64,000 nucleotides of DNA from JAHEEL01 sp942491345 (GCA_942491345.1 CALOAN010000006.1:1-64000); one strand, 5' to 3'; positions 9,089 to 17,321 are shown, numbered from the stretch's first letter. Notes: generated by a model not told the origin, from the letters alone. Numbers and translations: made by a program.

Positions 9089-9286
9089 CTCTATGTCCTT
9101 TCTCGTGCTCGCCACAGTGAACCGCAACGGTGTCAACGCTTCGTGGCGCCCAGTGTGAAAGTCCGATGAAAGGCGGATGCGACATGGATTTGGGCAGCTG
9201 AGGTGAGCTGCATCGAAGCCCCGACCGCCAGGGCTTCCAATCGCTGGTTCGCGATCCGTTGCCCGCACACCTAGCGCCTTGGTCCC

Positions 9287-9401
9287 TTGGGAGCCAATTT
9301 GGGAGCCAATCCCTCTGGACTCCTGTGGACGGGTGTGGACGGCTGTGGACGTGCATGCCTTGTGTTCCGGGCTGTGTGGACGGCTAAGGATTTGTGTGGA
9401 C
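9287..9401. repeat. Cluster of short direct repeats next to att copy 2
   Basis: TTGGGAGCCAA occurs twice 12 bp apart (9287-9297, 9299-9309). TGTGGAC occurs five times, at 9324, 9334, 9344, 9375 and 9395; the first three are exactly 10 bp apart, i.e. on the same face of the helix. They end 14 bp before the tRNA-derived core. This layout suggests arm-type integrase or excisionase sites. TGTGGAC also matches 7 of 9 bases of the actinobacterial DnaA box (reverse TTGTCCACA), so a replication-initiator role is an alternative. Confidence 0.5.
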
Positions 9402-9414
9402 ACGGCTTGGAGAT

Positions 9415-9459
9415 CTACGGATCAGGAGGTTGGGGATTCGAGTTCCTCCGGGCGTGCTG
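9415..9459 (+). repeat. 45-bp direct repeat, copy 2: 3' part of tRNA-Arg(ACG), probable attachment site
   Basis: Identical to 5801-5845. Here the anticodon stem's 5' strand is absent (AGAT precedes CTACGG), so homology starts exactly at the anticodon loop. That is a common crossover boundary for tRNA-targeting integrases. With copy 1 it brackets a 3.57-kb segment carrying the NmrA, kinase, regulator and SHOCT genes. Confidence 0.7.
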
Positions 9460-9565
9460 AAGGGACCCCTGCACTGCAAGGGTTCTCTTCGTTGCTCGGC
9501 GACCAGCGTCTTCGCTCCGTATGGCCTTCTGAGTTGCATCTTGGTTGAGAATCTGACGCGTCGGT

Positions 9566-9589
9566 GCCCCCGGGACGTGCGCCGGGGGC
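9566..9589. terminator. GC-rich hairpin
   Basis: Perfect 8-bp stem GCCCCCGG / CCGGGGGC with an 8-nt loop (GACGTGCG). There is no T-tract. It may terminate transcription of the broken minus-strand gene at 9608-9906 leaving the island edge, or simply be structural. Confidence 0.4.
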
Positions 9590-9607
9590 GCGGCATTTGG
9601 CTTGCGG

Positions 9608-9906
9608 CTACTCGTGATGACCTCCAGACACGGTCGGCGTGCCCATCGCTGCCGGTGAAGCACGAATAGTGGACGTATCGGCCAACGCCAGCACGATGAG
9701 CACGACACTGAAGACGATCAGCGTGATCAGATTCCAGTTGAAGAGGCCGCGTGATTGTCGGCGAGGATCGCCACCGACTCGGCAGGCTCAGGGCCTCCGC
9801 TGGCGTCGTCAGAGAGCACGAACGCAAATATGGCAAGACTGATCACGACGGTCACAGCACCAATCAACGCCCCAACGCCACCTGGCTTCGCTGATAACCG
9901 TCGCAC
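9608..9906 (-). pseudogene. Possible frameshifted small two-helix membrane protein
   Basis: Two hydrophobic helices appear in different minus-strand frames. The first (GVGALIGAVTVVISLAIFAFVL) sits in the frame that stops at 9727. The second (GLFNWNLITLIVFSVVLIVL) sits in another frame that stops at 9608. Joined by one frameshift near 9740 they would give a protein of about 95 aa with two membrane helices and an acidic loop (DDASGGPEPAES). The start is uncertain (GTG 9906 is one option). No family is recognised. It could also be two unrelated short frames. Confidence 0.3.
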
Positions 9907-10001
9907 CTTGGCGAGACCGTGGGAGCGATCGGAGGAATCCAGCACGCGCCTGCCGTCGATTGCGTAGGGTCGACCTAACGACCCGACACGAGGAGGCACG
10001 G

Positions 10002-10796
10002 ATGGGCCTGGCACATGGGATCCACGGATGGACCGACGTCGCTGTTCCGGACATGGAGGCCGGCGAAGCGTTCTATACGTCGGTGTTCGACTGGAACGCC
10101 CGCGCCGGGGATGGCGGGGAATCGATGCCGTATACGATGTTCTTGGCCGATGGGAAGCTCGTCGCGGGGATGGGCCCTCTCAGCCCCGATCAAGTCGACG
10201 CCGGGCAGCCGCCCGCGTGGTCCTGCTACGTCATCGTCGACGACGTCGACGCAATTCACGCCCGGGCCGTTGAACTAGGCGCGACTCCGCTCATGGAGCC
10301 GATGCAGATCATGGACAGCGGCAAGATGACCTTCCTCCTCGATCCGACCGGAGCCGCCATCGGCTTCTGGCAGTCCGGAACTCTTGACGGCGCCGAAGTG
10401 TTCAATGTTCCGGGTGCCGTGACGTGGAACGAGTTGGCGACGACGGATGTCGAAGCGGCGCGCTCCTTCTATGGCGAGCTCCTCGGTTGGGAGGTCTCCG
10501 CCATGGAGATGGATGGGGGTAGCACATACTGGATGTTCACGAACGCCGGTCGGATGAACGGGGGGACCTATGACCTGACAACGATCCTCCCCGACGGTAC
10601 GCCGCCGCACTGGATGGCGTACTTCTGCGTCGCCGACTGCGATGCCGTAGCCGAGCGCATCCAGAAGCACGGCGGGTCGGTGCTGAGCGAACCCACCGAC
10701 TTCTCGATGGGGCGCATGGCGGTCGTGGCCGACCCGTTCGGTGCGACCTTCTCGATCATGGCCGGTTCGCAGTTCGACGGCCAGCCACCGCGCTGA
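10002..10796 (+). CDS. Tandem VOC (glyoxalase-fold) domain protein
   Basis: 264-aa protein made of two VOC beta-alpha-beta-beta-beta modules. The first is at about 5-115 (WTDVAVPDMEAGEAFYTSVFDW … DPTGAAIGFWQ). The second is at about 125-260 (WNELATTDVEAARSFYGELLGW … VVADPFGATFSIM). This arrangement is typical of the actinobacterial CFP30B/hydroxylase-like VOC proteins of about 260 aa. A metal-dependent lyase or oxygenase activity is possible, but metal ligands are not certain, so no reaction is assigned. ATG 10002 is preceded by AGGAGG; an upstream in-frame ATG lacks it. It appears monocistronic and is followed by a hairpin. Confidence 0.85.
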   Translation: MGLAHGIHGWTDVAVPDMEAGEAFYTSVFDWNARAGDGGESMPYTMFLADGKLVAGMGPLSPDQVDAGQPPAWSCYVIVDDVDAIHARAVELGATPLMEPMQIMDSGKMTFLLDPTGAAIGFWQSGTLDGAEVFNVPGAVTWNELATTDVEAARSFYGELLGWEVSAMEMDGGSTYWMFTNAGRMNGGTYDLTTILPDGTPPHWMAYFCVADCDAVAERIQKHGGSVLSEPTDFSMGRMAVVADPFGATFSIMAGSQFDGQPPR

Positions 10797-10799
10797 GGA

Positions 10800-10819
10800 G
10801 GCCTTGAGGGTTCAAGGCT
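10800..10819 (+). terminator. Hairpin after the VOC gene
   Basis: GCCTTGA (10801-10807) and TCAAGGC (10812-10818) form a 7-bp stem with a GGGT tetraloop, starting 4 nt after the VOC stop codon. There is no clear T-tract, as is common in high-GC actinobacteria. Confidence 0.45.
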
Positions 10820-10958
10820 CACTGTACCTGTAGCTCCATCCGGCACATCGATGACGCCGTGCCGTGGCCACCGTTCGACACGTAGACCGGACGCACGCGC
10901 CTTCCGTGAGCGCGGGGTCTCGCCGACCCTCCGTCCAGCAAGAGGCGTCTAGCGGCGG

Positions 10959-11183
10959 ATGATCGTCCGCAAGGACGTCGCCCCGAGAGCCCTCGGAATC
11001 CTGCTCGGCATTGCGGGGGCCGCGTACATCCTCGACACCGCAGCCCACGGGCTCGTATCGGACTATGCCGACTACGCGAATCTGTTCCTTGCCATCGTGG
11101 CGATCCCGTCGGTGATCGGGGAATTGTGGTTCACCTCTTGGCTCCTGCTGCGGGGAGGCAAGGAGCAAGTCCCGGCCACGTGA
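10959..11183 (+). pseudogene. C-terminal remnant of a DUF4386-type membrane protein
   Basis: 74 codons matching, from memory, the last third of DUF4386 integral membrane proteins, which are usually about 220-240 aa. Two helices are visible (LGILLGIAGAAYILDTAAHG and LFLAIVAIPSVIGELWFTSWLLL). Nothing resembling the missing N-terminal helices lies in the 140 nt upstream, so this is a truncated remnant. It could still be expressed as a small two-helix protein. It converges on the photolyase gene. Confidence 0.55.
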
Positions 11184-11234
11184 CGGATCGTTGTTGCGGT
11201 GCTGCTGGGATCGTCGTTATCGCGCCTTCGTGTC

Positions 11235-12719
11235 CTACAGCGTGCCCGCCATCAATCTGTTGATGACCTCGGCGGCACGAGCGCGAGTGCCCTCACCGTC
11301 GGAGAGGCGTTCGAAGCTCCGCACGGCTCTGGCCATTCGCGGGTTTGAGCCGAGCACCTCCGAATGGCGCGCGATGAAGTCCCAGTACAGCGACGTGAAC
11401 GGGCACGCGGTATCGCCGATTCGGAGACGCGGATTGAAACGGCAGTCGCGGCAGTAGTCGCTCATTCGGTTGATGTAGGCGCCGCCCGACACGTATGGCT
11501 TGGTGGCCATTGCTCCGCCGTCGGCCCACATCCCCATCCCGATCACATTCGGGACCATGACCCACTCGGCTCCGTCGACGTACTGCGTCCACATCCAATC
11601 GACCATGTCGGGTGGCCGAACCCCGACGAGGTTCGCGAGGTTGGCGAGGATCATCAGCCGTGGGATGTGGTGGGTCCAGGCGTGCCCACTGAGGTCGGAC
11701 AAGGTGCCGGCCACGCAGCGCATCTCGGTTGCGGCAATGCCGGTAAAGGCCGGCGGGAGCGGACGGTCGTTGCCGAGCACATTGCCGTCCGAATGTTCAG
11801 GCCACAGCCAGTAGATCCCCCAGACAAACTCGCGCCAACCGATCACTTGGCGGATGAAGCCCTCCGCCGAGTTGATCGGCACTCGCCCCTGCCGGTAGGC
11901 AGCCTCGACGGCGTCGCATACCTCCCCGGGCAGCAGCAATCCCAGGTTCAGGTAGGGGCTCAGAAGGGAGTGCGCCAAGTGCCAGTCCCCGCTCAACATG
12001 GCGTCCTCGTACGTACCGAAGTGAGGCAGCACCGCGCCGACGAAGTGATTCAGCCGGCGCAGAGCACCGGCCCGGTCGGTGGCCCAGAGCCCGTATGGCG
12101 CGGCGCCTGTGGCGGTGGCCGGCAACGCGGCGATCACCTCCCGGTCGAGTTCGTCGAGCGTGTCGATGATCGGCTCGGGCCATTCGCCGCCGCCGGCGGG
12201 CGGAGGCTCGCGGTTGTCGGCGTCGTAGTTCCAGCGGCCCCCGGCCGGTTGATCGCCATCCATGAGGTAGCCGAGGCGCCGACGCTGCCAGCGGTAGAAG
12301 TCCTCTAGGCGGAGGCGCGTGCGACCACCGGCCCATGTCGCGAAGTCGTCGGAGTGGCACAGGAAGCGATCGTCTCGCACGAACTCGACCCCCAGCGACC
12401 GCAGCAGTGCCTTGGCGGTCCGAGATGCGGGCTCGGCGGCCCAGAGCGTGCCCGGTGTGTAGTCCCGGAGGTGTCCCGCGAGGCCCGCTGTCAGGTCGGT
12501 CTCCACGCGGTAGTCGACGGTGAAGCCTTCGTCTTCCAGTTCAATGGCGAAGCGGCGCATCGCAGTGATGATGAAGTGGAGCCGCTGGCGGTGGAACGGC
12601 TTGCTGGCGATCTTGGCAGCGCTTTCCACCATCAGGACCCTGCTGCTCTCGGGCTGTGCGGCAGCGAGCGCTCCACTGCTCCGGTGGAGCTGATCGCCGA
12701 GGACCCAGACGGTGTCCAT
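11235..12719 (-). CDS. FeS-containing bacterial (6-4) photolyase (FeS-BCP family)
   Basis: 494-aa cryptochrome/photolyase-related flavoprotein of the iron-sulfur bacterial class (PhrB-like), which repairs (6-4) UV photoproducts using light, FAD and a lumazine-type antenna. An N-terminal Rossmann antenna domain (MDTVWVLGDQL) precedes the all-helical FAD domain (INSAEGFIRQVIGWREFVWG; WMWTQYVDGAEWVMVPNVIG). Four cysteines (C335, C423, C426, C439) have spacings of 88, 3 and 13, which equal those I recall for the [4Fe-4S] ligands of Agrobacterium PhrB (350, 438, 441, 454). His350-His351 align with its catalytic His pair. Length is normal for the family. The gene is monocistronic on the minus strand. 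Confidence 0.92.
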   Translation of the reverse strand: MDTVWVLGDQLHRSSGALAAAQPESSRVLMVESAAKIASKPFHRQRLHFIITAMRRFAIELEDEGFTVDYRVETDLTAGLAGHLRDYTPGTLWAAEPASRTAKALLRSLGVEFVRDDRFLCHSDDFATWAGGRTRLRLEDFYRWQRRRLGYLMDGDQPAGGRWNYDADNREPPPAGGGEWPEPIIDTLDELDREVIAALPATATGAAPYGLWATDRAGALRRLNHFVGAVLPHFGTYEDAMLSGDWHLAHSLLSPYLNLGLLLPGEVCDAVEAAYRQGRVPINSAEGFIRQVIGWREFVWGIYWLWPEHSDGNVLGNDRPLPPAFTGIAATEMRCVAGTLSDLSGHAWTHHIPRLMILANLANLVGVRPPDMVDWMWTQYVDGAEWVMVPNVIGMGMWADGGAMATKPYVSGGAYINRMSDYCRDCRFNPRLRIGDTACPFTSLYWDFIARHSEVLGSNPRMARAVRSFERLSDGEGTRARAAEVINRLMAGTL

Positions 12720-13169
12720 CTAGTTGCCCACCGGTACGGCTGCCGTCGCAGCGCCGTGTAGGCGTTGAGATCGCCGCACCGATGGATCGACATTGGAGGA
12801 AGCCGGCCGATGGGCGAAGCCGAGACGCTGCCTGCGCTGTCGCATCACCGCCTTCTCGAGCTCGCGCCCGCATACCCATGATTGCATACGACTTGTGATC
12901 TTATGGAGCGCGGGCAACCAAGTCGACGCAGTAGATCGAGTGGTCTGCGCGGTCTTCAACGCAGCGCTTCTCGTCGGCGCACTGCGATGTTCCCCTTGCG
13001 TGGATACCGTTTGGAGTGGCGGCAATATCGTTGCGTGCCAGGATGGTTGTCAAGAGCCGTAGGATTTCGGAGACGACGACCTGAGTAAATGACGCCACAT
13101 CGTGTGAGCAACGTCAACAGGAAGTAGTTGCGCAGTGACATCGTTCGCTAGGTGGGATGGGTGGTTCTG
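12720..13169. other. Gene-free interval
   Basis: Roughly 450 bp between the divergent photolyase and phosphopantetheinyl-transferase genes. I see no supported coding frame, tRNA or strong hairpin. A direct repeat GCATAC … GCATAC lies near 12871-12889. Promoters for both flanking genes should be here, but none stands out. Confidence 0.4.
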
Positions 13170-13826
13170 ATGGATGCCATCGCAGGACCGGCACTTCCCG
13201 CCTTTGCTGCCTTTGCTTCAGCCGATTCCACATCAACATGGGAGTTGATGGCGGATGAGGCTGCATTGCTGCATCCGCGAGCCGTTCAGCAGCGACGCGA
13301 GTCCTTTCGACTAGGACGAGCCGCCGCACACGCTGCGCTACGAGCCGTCGGAAGGGACGGTGAAGCTGTTCTGACAGGTGATCAGCGCCAACCGATCTGG
13401 CCGAGCGGCGTTGTGGGCTCTATCTCGCACACATCGACGCTCGGAGTCGCCGTGGTTGCCCACGACAAACTGTCGGACGGTGTCGGCGTCGACATCGAGC
13501 GGTTGCGGTTCGCTCCAGAGCTGTGGGACCAGGTACCGGTTCGCGAGGAACAAGACTGGCTGCGCGCGATGTCACCACCGCAACAAGACCGCGCCCTCCT
13601 CGCGCTGTTCTCTGCGAAAGAGTCGGTGTTCAAAGCGTTCTTCCCTCGCGTAGGGCGCTTCTTCGGTTTTGAGTCCGCCATCCTGCAACCTACGCCGAAG
13701 GGTTTTACCGGGCATCTGGTGGCCGGCCTCGACGATGGTTATCCCCCGGACCGGACCTTCGACGTGCCGACCCGCTGGAGCGGCAAGACGGTGATCACGG
13801 CGGTGGTGCTGCCGCGCCCGACGTAG
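13170..13826 (+). CDS. 4'-phosphopantetheinyl transferase (Sfp/EntD superfamily)
   Basis: About 218-aa enzyme that transfers phosphopantetheine from CoA to a Ser of acyl- or peptidyl-carrier proteins. The three family motifs are present: P1-like SGVVGSISHTSTLGVAVVA, P2 VGVDIE (Mg-binding Asp) and P3 FSAKESVFKAFFP (Glu and Lys). Length fits the EntD/Sfp group. I used ATG 13170; an in-frame GTG at 13152 would add six residues. No carrier-protein or synthase genes lie nearby, so it probably serves synthases elsewhere. The following FAD oxidoreductase is in the same direction about 110 nt away. Confidence 0.88.
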   Translation: MDAIAGPALPAFAAFASADSTSTWELMADEAALLHPRAVQQRRESFRLGRAAAHAALRAVGRDGEAVLTGDQRQPIWPSGVVGSISHTSTLGVAVVAHDKLSDGVGVDIERLRFAPELWDQVPVREEQDWLRAMSPPQQDRALLALFSAKESVFKAFFPRVGRFFGFESAILQPTPKGFTGHLVAGLDDGYPPDRTFDVPTRWSGKTVITAVVLPRPT

Positions 13827-13935
13827 CGATCGACACAGAGTGCGGCCGCGACCGAGTGGGTGCTCGAGCGTTGCGGGGTGCCACTCGAAATCGAACAGCA
13901 GACGTTCGAGCGCTACCCATACACTGGACAGAACG

Positions 13936-15330
13936 ATGGAACAATACGATGCCGTGATTGTGGGAGCAGGGCCGAACGGATTGTCAGCGGCCGTCGAACT
14001 AACGCGCTCGGGAAGGCGCGTGCTTGTTGTTGAGGCCTCCGATGAGGTCGGCGGCGGTACCCGCACGAAAGAGCTGACCCTCCCAGGGTTTCACCACGAC
14101 GTGTGCTCGGCAATCCACCCGCTCGGCGCCGGATCGCCGTTCTTCCGGTCGCTCGGAATCGACGAATGGATCCACCCAGACATCCCGGCTACGCATCCCC
14201 TCGACGGGGGGAGGGCCGGTGTGGTCTTTCGTGATCTCGCGGCGACGGTGGAGCACCTCGGCCGGGATGGTCCGAAGTATCGCGCCGTCATTGGGCCGCT
14301 CACCGAGAGCGCCGACGCCCTCATTCCGACGGTTCTTGGTCCGCTCGGTCTTCCGAGTAATCCCGTGACCTTGGCCAGATTCGGTCTGCCGGGAATTGCG
14401 CCGGCCACGATCGCAGCCAGGGGATTCTCGACGGCGGAGGCCAGAGGCATCATCGCCGGCATGGCGGCTCACGCCATTACCCCCATGAATCGACCGTTCA
14501 CGGCTGCCGTAGCCGAGCTGTTTCTCGTCGCAGCTCATGCCTACGGATGGCCGTTGGTCCCCGGCGGATCGCAGCGCCTGACCGAACATCTCGCCAGAAT
14601 CGTTGTCGAAGCCGGCGGAACGGTTGAGACCGGGCACTTCGTGAGCACGCTCAACGACGTCCCGGATGCGCCGATTGTGATGCTGGACGTCATGCCGCCT
14701 GCAGCCCTGCGGATCGCAGGTGCGCGGATCGATCAGTCCACGACGAGACGGCTCTCGGCGTGGCGAAGCGGCCCCGGAGTGTTCAAAGTCGATCTGGCGC
14801 TCGACGGACCGGTTCCATGGGAGGACCCGTTCAGTGGCGGGGCCGGCACGGTTCACCTTGGAGGGACGTTCGACGAAATCGCTCGCGCTGAAGCCGATGT
14901 GGCTGCGGGAAGACACCCAGAGCACCCGTTCGTCATCGTTGCCCAGCAGTCGCTGTTCGATGTGCAGAGGGCGCCGGAGGGACAACAAACGTTGTGGGCA
15001 TACACCCATGTTCCGGCCGGATCGACTGTCGACATGACCGGCCGGATCGAGGGTCAGATTGAGCGGTTTGCACCGGGCTTCAGGGACCGCGTGCTCGCAC
15101 GCCACACGATGTCCAGCCCGCAGTATGAGGTGTACAACCCCAACTTCGTAGGCGGTGACATTGCTGGAGGCGCCTTCAGTGGGCGCCGGGCGCTTCGATT
15201 CGGATCAACCCGCCACTACCGGATCGCCGATGGTACCTACCTGTGTGGATCCTCAACACCACCCGGCGGCGGAGTTCACGGCATGTGCGGGTTCCACGCA
15301 GCCCGCGCCGCCATTGTCGACCAAGGCTGA
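13936..15330 (+). CDS. FAD-dependent oxidoreductase (phytoene-desaturase/PYROXD2-like)
   Basis: 464-aa flavoprotein. The N-terminal dinucleotide-binding motif is AVIVGAGPNGLSAAVELTRSG with the following Glu (VVEASDEVGGGTRTKE). A C-terminal FAD-contact segment follows (YLCGSSTPPGGGVHGMCGFHAARAA). The layout matches NAD(P)/FAD-dependent oxidoreductases related to carotenoid desaturases and to the PYROXD2 group. No carotenoid genes (crtB, crtE) are nearby, so a carotenoid role is not supported here. The start at 13936 gives the typical N-terminus MEQYDAVIVGAGP; an upstream in-frame extension is not conserved in composition. Confidence 0.85.
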   Translation: MEQYDAVIVGAGPNGLSAAVELTRSGRRVLVVEASDEVGGGTRTKELTLPGFHHDVCSAIHPLGAGSPFFRSLGIDEWIHPDIPATHPLDGGRAGVVFRDLAATVEHLGRDGPKYRAVIGPLTESADALIPTVLGPLGLPSNPVTLARFGLPGIAPATIAARGFSTAEARGIIAGMAAHAITPMNRPFTAAVAELFLVAAHAYGWPLVPGGSQRLTEHLARIVVEAGGTVETGHFVSTLNDVPDAPIVMLDVMPPAALRIAGARIDQSTTRRLSAWRSGPGVFKVDLALDGPVPWEDPFSGGAGTVHLGGTFDEIARAEADVAAGRHPEHPFVIVAQQSLFDVQRAPEGQQTLWAYTHVPAGSTVDMTGRIEGQIERFAPGFRDRVLARHTMSSPQYEVYNPNFVGGDIAGGAFSGRRALRFGSTRHYRIADGTYLCGSSTPPGGGVHGMCGFHAARAAIVDQG

Positions 15331-15387
15331 GACCCCGTGAGCATCTGATGTGATGGTCGTTTCACGGTGAGTTGTTCTGGGGCGCAC

Positions 15388-16020
15388 CTATGGATTCAGT
15401 GGTGAATCGCCCCTGGCGAGGAGGCGTGTGAGCGTCTCGGTGCGTGGAGTCATTCCGAGGTCCTGGGTGGTTGGCCATTCATCGATTTCGTCTCGGGCGA
15501 ATTCGATCCACCGTTCGATGGTTCTGAATATCTCGATCTGGAACGTCGCGAAGAGCACGGACAGGTGCGTTCGTTGTGGGAATGGGTGTCCACCGTCGAG
15601 GTATGAGGCCATGAGTTCGACGATGGCTTGGTGGTGGTCGCCGATGTCGCTCTCGAGTTCGTTGAGGGCTCCGAGGAGGTCTTCTCGTGTTCCGTGGTCT
15701 GCGAAGAGCAGTCGTAGGAGGGCTTCGATCTCGAGTCGCGGCGGTTGGGTCCGGGTGCTCGTCCACTCGCCGAGCGCTTCACGTCCCTTGGCGGTGATGG
15801 TGTAGACGTTGCGGGTTCGTTTTCCGATGTCCTCTTCGTGGACGTTGGCGTACCCGAGTTCGACGAGCTTCTTTGGTTCGGAGTAGAGGAGACGCTCGGA
15901 CTTGGGCCAGGCGTAGCGGAGGCTTCGTTGGGCTTGGTGTGTGAGTTCGTAGCCCGGCCAGGGTTTGAGGTCGAGGAGGGCGAGGACTGCATACGAGGAT
16001 GTCGTCATTGTTGGAGACAT
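15388..16020 (-). CDS. PadR-family transcriptional regulator
   Basis: 210-aa repressor. It has an N-terminal winged helix (SSYAVLALLDLKPWPGYEL … RLLYSEPKKLVELGYANVHEE … YTITAKGREALGEW) and a C-terminal helical PadR dimerisation domain (about 100-190). ATG 16020 or 16008 are both possible starts. It is divergent from the cupin gene at 16119, and the 98-bp space between holds nested inverted repeats, so it probably represses both itself and the cupin gene in response to an unknown small molecule. Confidence 0.88.
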   Translation of the reverse strand: MSPTMTTSSYAVLALLDLKPWPGYELTHQAQRSLRYAWPKSERLLYSEPKKLVELGYANVHEEDIGKRTRNVYTITAKGREALGEWTSTRTQPPRLEIEALLRLLFADHGTREDLLGALNELESDIGDHHQAIVELMASYLDGGHPFPQRTHLSVLFATFQIEIFRTIERWIEFARDEIDEWPTTQDLGMTPRTETLTRLLARGDSPLNP

Positions 16021-16031
16021 GCCCTTGACTC

Positions 16032-16072
16032 TACTGCAACATACAGTATAGAGTATGCTGCAACTTGCAGTA
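16032..16072. promoter_or_regulatory. Nested inverted repeats: probable PadR operator
   Basis: Outer arms TACTGCAA (16032-16039) and TTGCAGTA (16065-16072) are perfect reverse complements. Inner arms CATAC (16040-16044) and GTATG (16053-16057) are as well. The AT-rich centre AGTATAGA could serve as a -10 region. It begins 12 bp upstream of the padR ATG and lies 47 bp from the cupin start, where bound PadR would block both promoters. Confidence 0.7.
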
Positions 16073-16118
16073 CGGGTGTTCGCGACGACGCCTGGAAAGT
16101 CATGAGGAGACGGTGAGA

Positions 16119-16478
16119 ATGAAGAGCAACGTCGAAGACCTCCCGATCGCCCACGAGGCCCTCGGAGAGATGATCAGAGGCGGGGACTGGGGCGGGATGA
16201 CCAGCGCGTACATGCAGTACCCGACCGGTCTCGACTTCTGCCCCCTACTCGAGGGTCTGGAGCGGGACCATTGTCAGTGCCCCCACTGGGGGTTCGTCAT
16301 CGAGGGCAGCATCCGCGTGGACTACGAGGACGGCACCGAAGAGGTCGTGGGCGCAGGAGAGATCTACTACTGGCCATCCGGTCACACCGTTGTGGTCGAG
16401 GAAGCCGTCAGGATGGTCGAGTTCAGTCCCCATGACCAGATGTCGCAGGTGCTCGCACACGTCGTCGGCAAGCTCTAA
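16119..16478 (+). CDS. Cupin-domain protein
   Basis: 119-aa single-domain cupin. The barrel motifs are recognisable (CPHWGFVIEGSIRVDYEDGTEEVVGAGEIYYWPSGHTVVVEE), including His ligands in motif 1 and motif 2, so metal binding is plausible. ATG 16119 has GGAG upstream. It is divergent from the PadR gene and shares its operator region, so expression is probably controlled by PadR. The reaction, if any, is unknown; related stand-alone cupins can also be ligand sensors. Confidence 0.75.
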   Translation: MKSNVEDLPIAHEALGEMIRGGDWGGMTSAYMQYPTGLDFCPLLEGLERDHCQCPHWGFVIEGSIRVDYEDGTEEVVGAGEIYYWPSGHTVVVEEAVRMVEFSPHDQMSQVLAHVVGKL

Positions 16479-16553
16479 GGGAGACAGCCCGATCAGGATT
16501 CGAGGTCGCGAGGGGTGGTAGGCCCCTCACCCGAGACAGAGTGGGAGGACATT

Positions 16554-17321
16554 GTGGAAATAGCCGAGCACATAACCGCCGTCGGACAGGAGGGGAAGAT
16601 CTTCGCGGAGGCAGCCCGGCAGGGCGGCCTCGAAGCAGATATCGATACCTGCCCGGGCTGGAACATGCGGGACCTCGTCCGACACCTGAGCGAGATCCAC
16701 CTATGGGCCGCGGCACGGGTCGCGAAACGCACATCGAAGCTCTTCCCCGACGACATCTCGGAACACACGGAGTCCTGGCCGGAGCTGGCCGTTTTCTGGC
16801 CGGACGACAACGATCTGATCGACTGGTATCTCAAGACGAACGCCAACCTCGTTCAGGCCCTCGAGTCGGCGTCACCGGATGATGAGATTCCCACGTTCCT
16901 CCCTGCACCATCGCCACTCGCGATGTGGGCACGACGCCAAGCCCACGAGACGGCCGTCCATCGATTCGACGCCCAGAACGCAACAGGCGCCGGATCCGGA
17001 TTCGATCCAACATTCGCCTCCGACGGGATCGACGAGATGGTCAGCGGGTTCGCTCCGCGCGCGGATCAGTTTCCTACCACGAGCACCCGGACCATGGCTG
17101 TTCACGCGGAGGACACCAACGACCGCTGGCACCTCACCCTCGCCTCCGACGGCATCACCACCGTGCGCGGCGACGGACCCGCAGATGTGACCCTGACCGG
17201 AGAGGCTTCCGACCTCTATCTCGTCTTGTGGAACCGGGGCAAGGATTCGGCCATCAGCGTGGAGGGCGATGGTGGCCTCCTCGACCTGTGGCACAACAAC
17301 AAGCGAGTCCGCTGGTTCTAG
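16554..17321 (+). CDS. Maleylpyruvate isomerase N-terminal (DinB-fold, mycothiol-type) family protein
   Basis: About 255-aa protein of the TIGR03083/MDMPI family. The N-terminal four-helix DinB-like bundle (CPGWNMRDLVRHLSEIHLWA … WARRQAHETAVHRFDA) carries the His/Glu metal-binding pattern. A C-terminal alpha/beta sterol-carrier-like domain follows (ADVTLTGEASDLYLVLWNR). Some members are mycothiol-dependent isomerases, and the family is found mainly in actinobacteria. I chose GTG 16554, preceded by GGGAGG at good spacing; an upstream start at 16515 is possible. It lies 75 nt after the cupin gene and may be co-transcribed with it. The substrate is unknown. Confidence 0.8.
   Translation: MEIAEHITAVGQEGKIFAEAARQGGLEADIDTCPGWNMRDLVRHLSEIHLWAAARVAKRTSKLFPDDISEHTESWPELAVFWPDDNDLIDWYLKTNANLVQALESASPDDEIPTFLPAPSPLAMWARRQAHETAVHRFDAQNATGAGSGFDPTFASDGIDEMVSGFAPRADQFPTTSTRTMAVHAEDTNDRWHLTLASDGITTVRGDGPADVTLTGEASDLYLVLWNRGKDSAISVEGDGGLLDLWHNNKRVRWF

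Larger units (their letters stand above)
9089..9607. other. Gene-free interval containing arm-like repeats and att copy 2
   Basis: No supported gene. The interval holds tandem short repeats (9287-9401), the second tRNA-Arg-derived repeat (9415-9459) with a degenerate terminator-like hairpin after it (GACCCCTGC … GCAAGGGTTC), and a strong GC hairpin at 9566-9589. This composition fits an integration junction. Confidence 0.5.

Noticed and set aside
9324..9401. Chromosomal oriC
   Set aside because: DnaA-box-like heptamers lack the AA end, and dnaA, dnaN and gyrase genes are absent.
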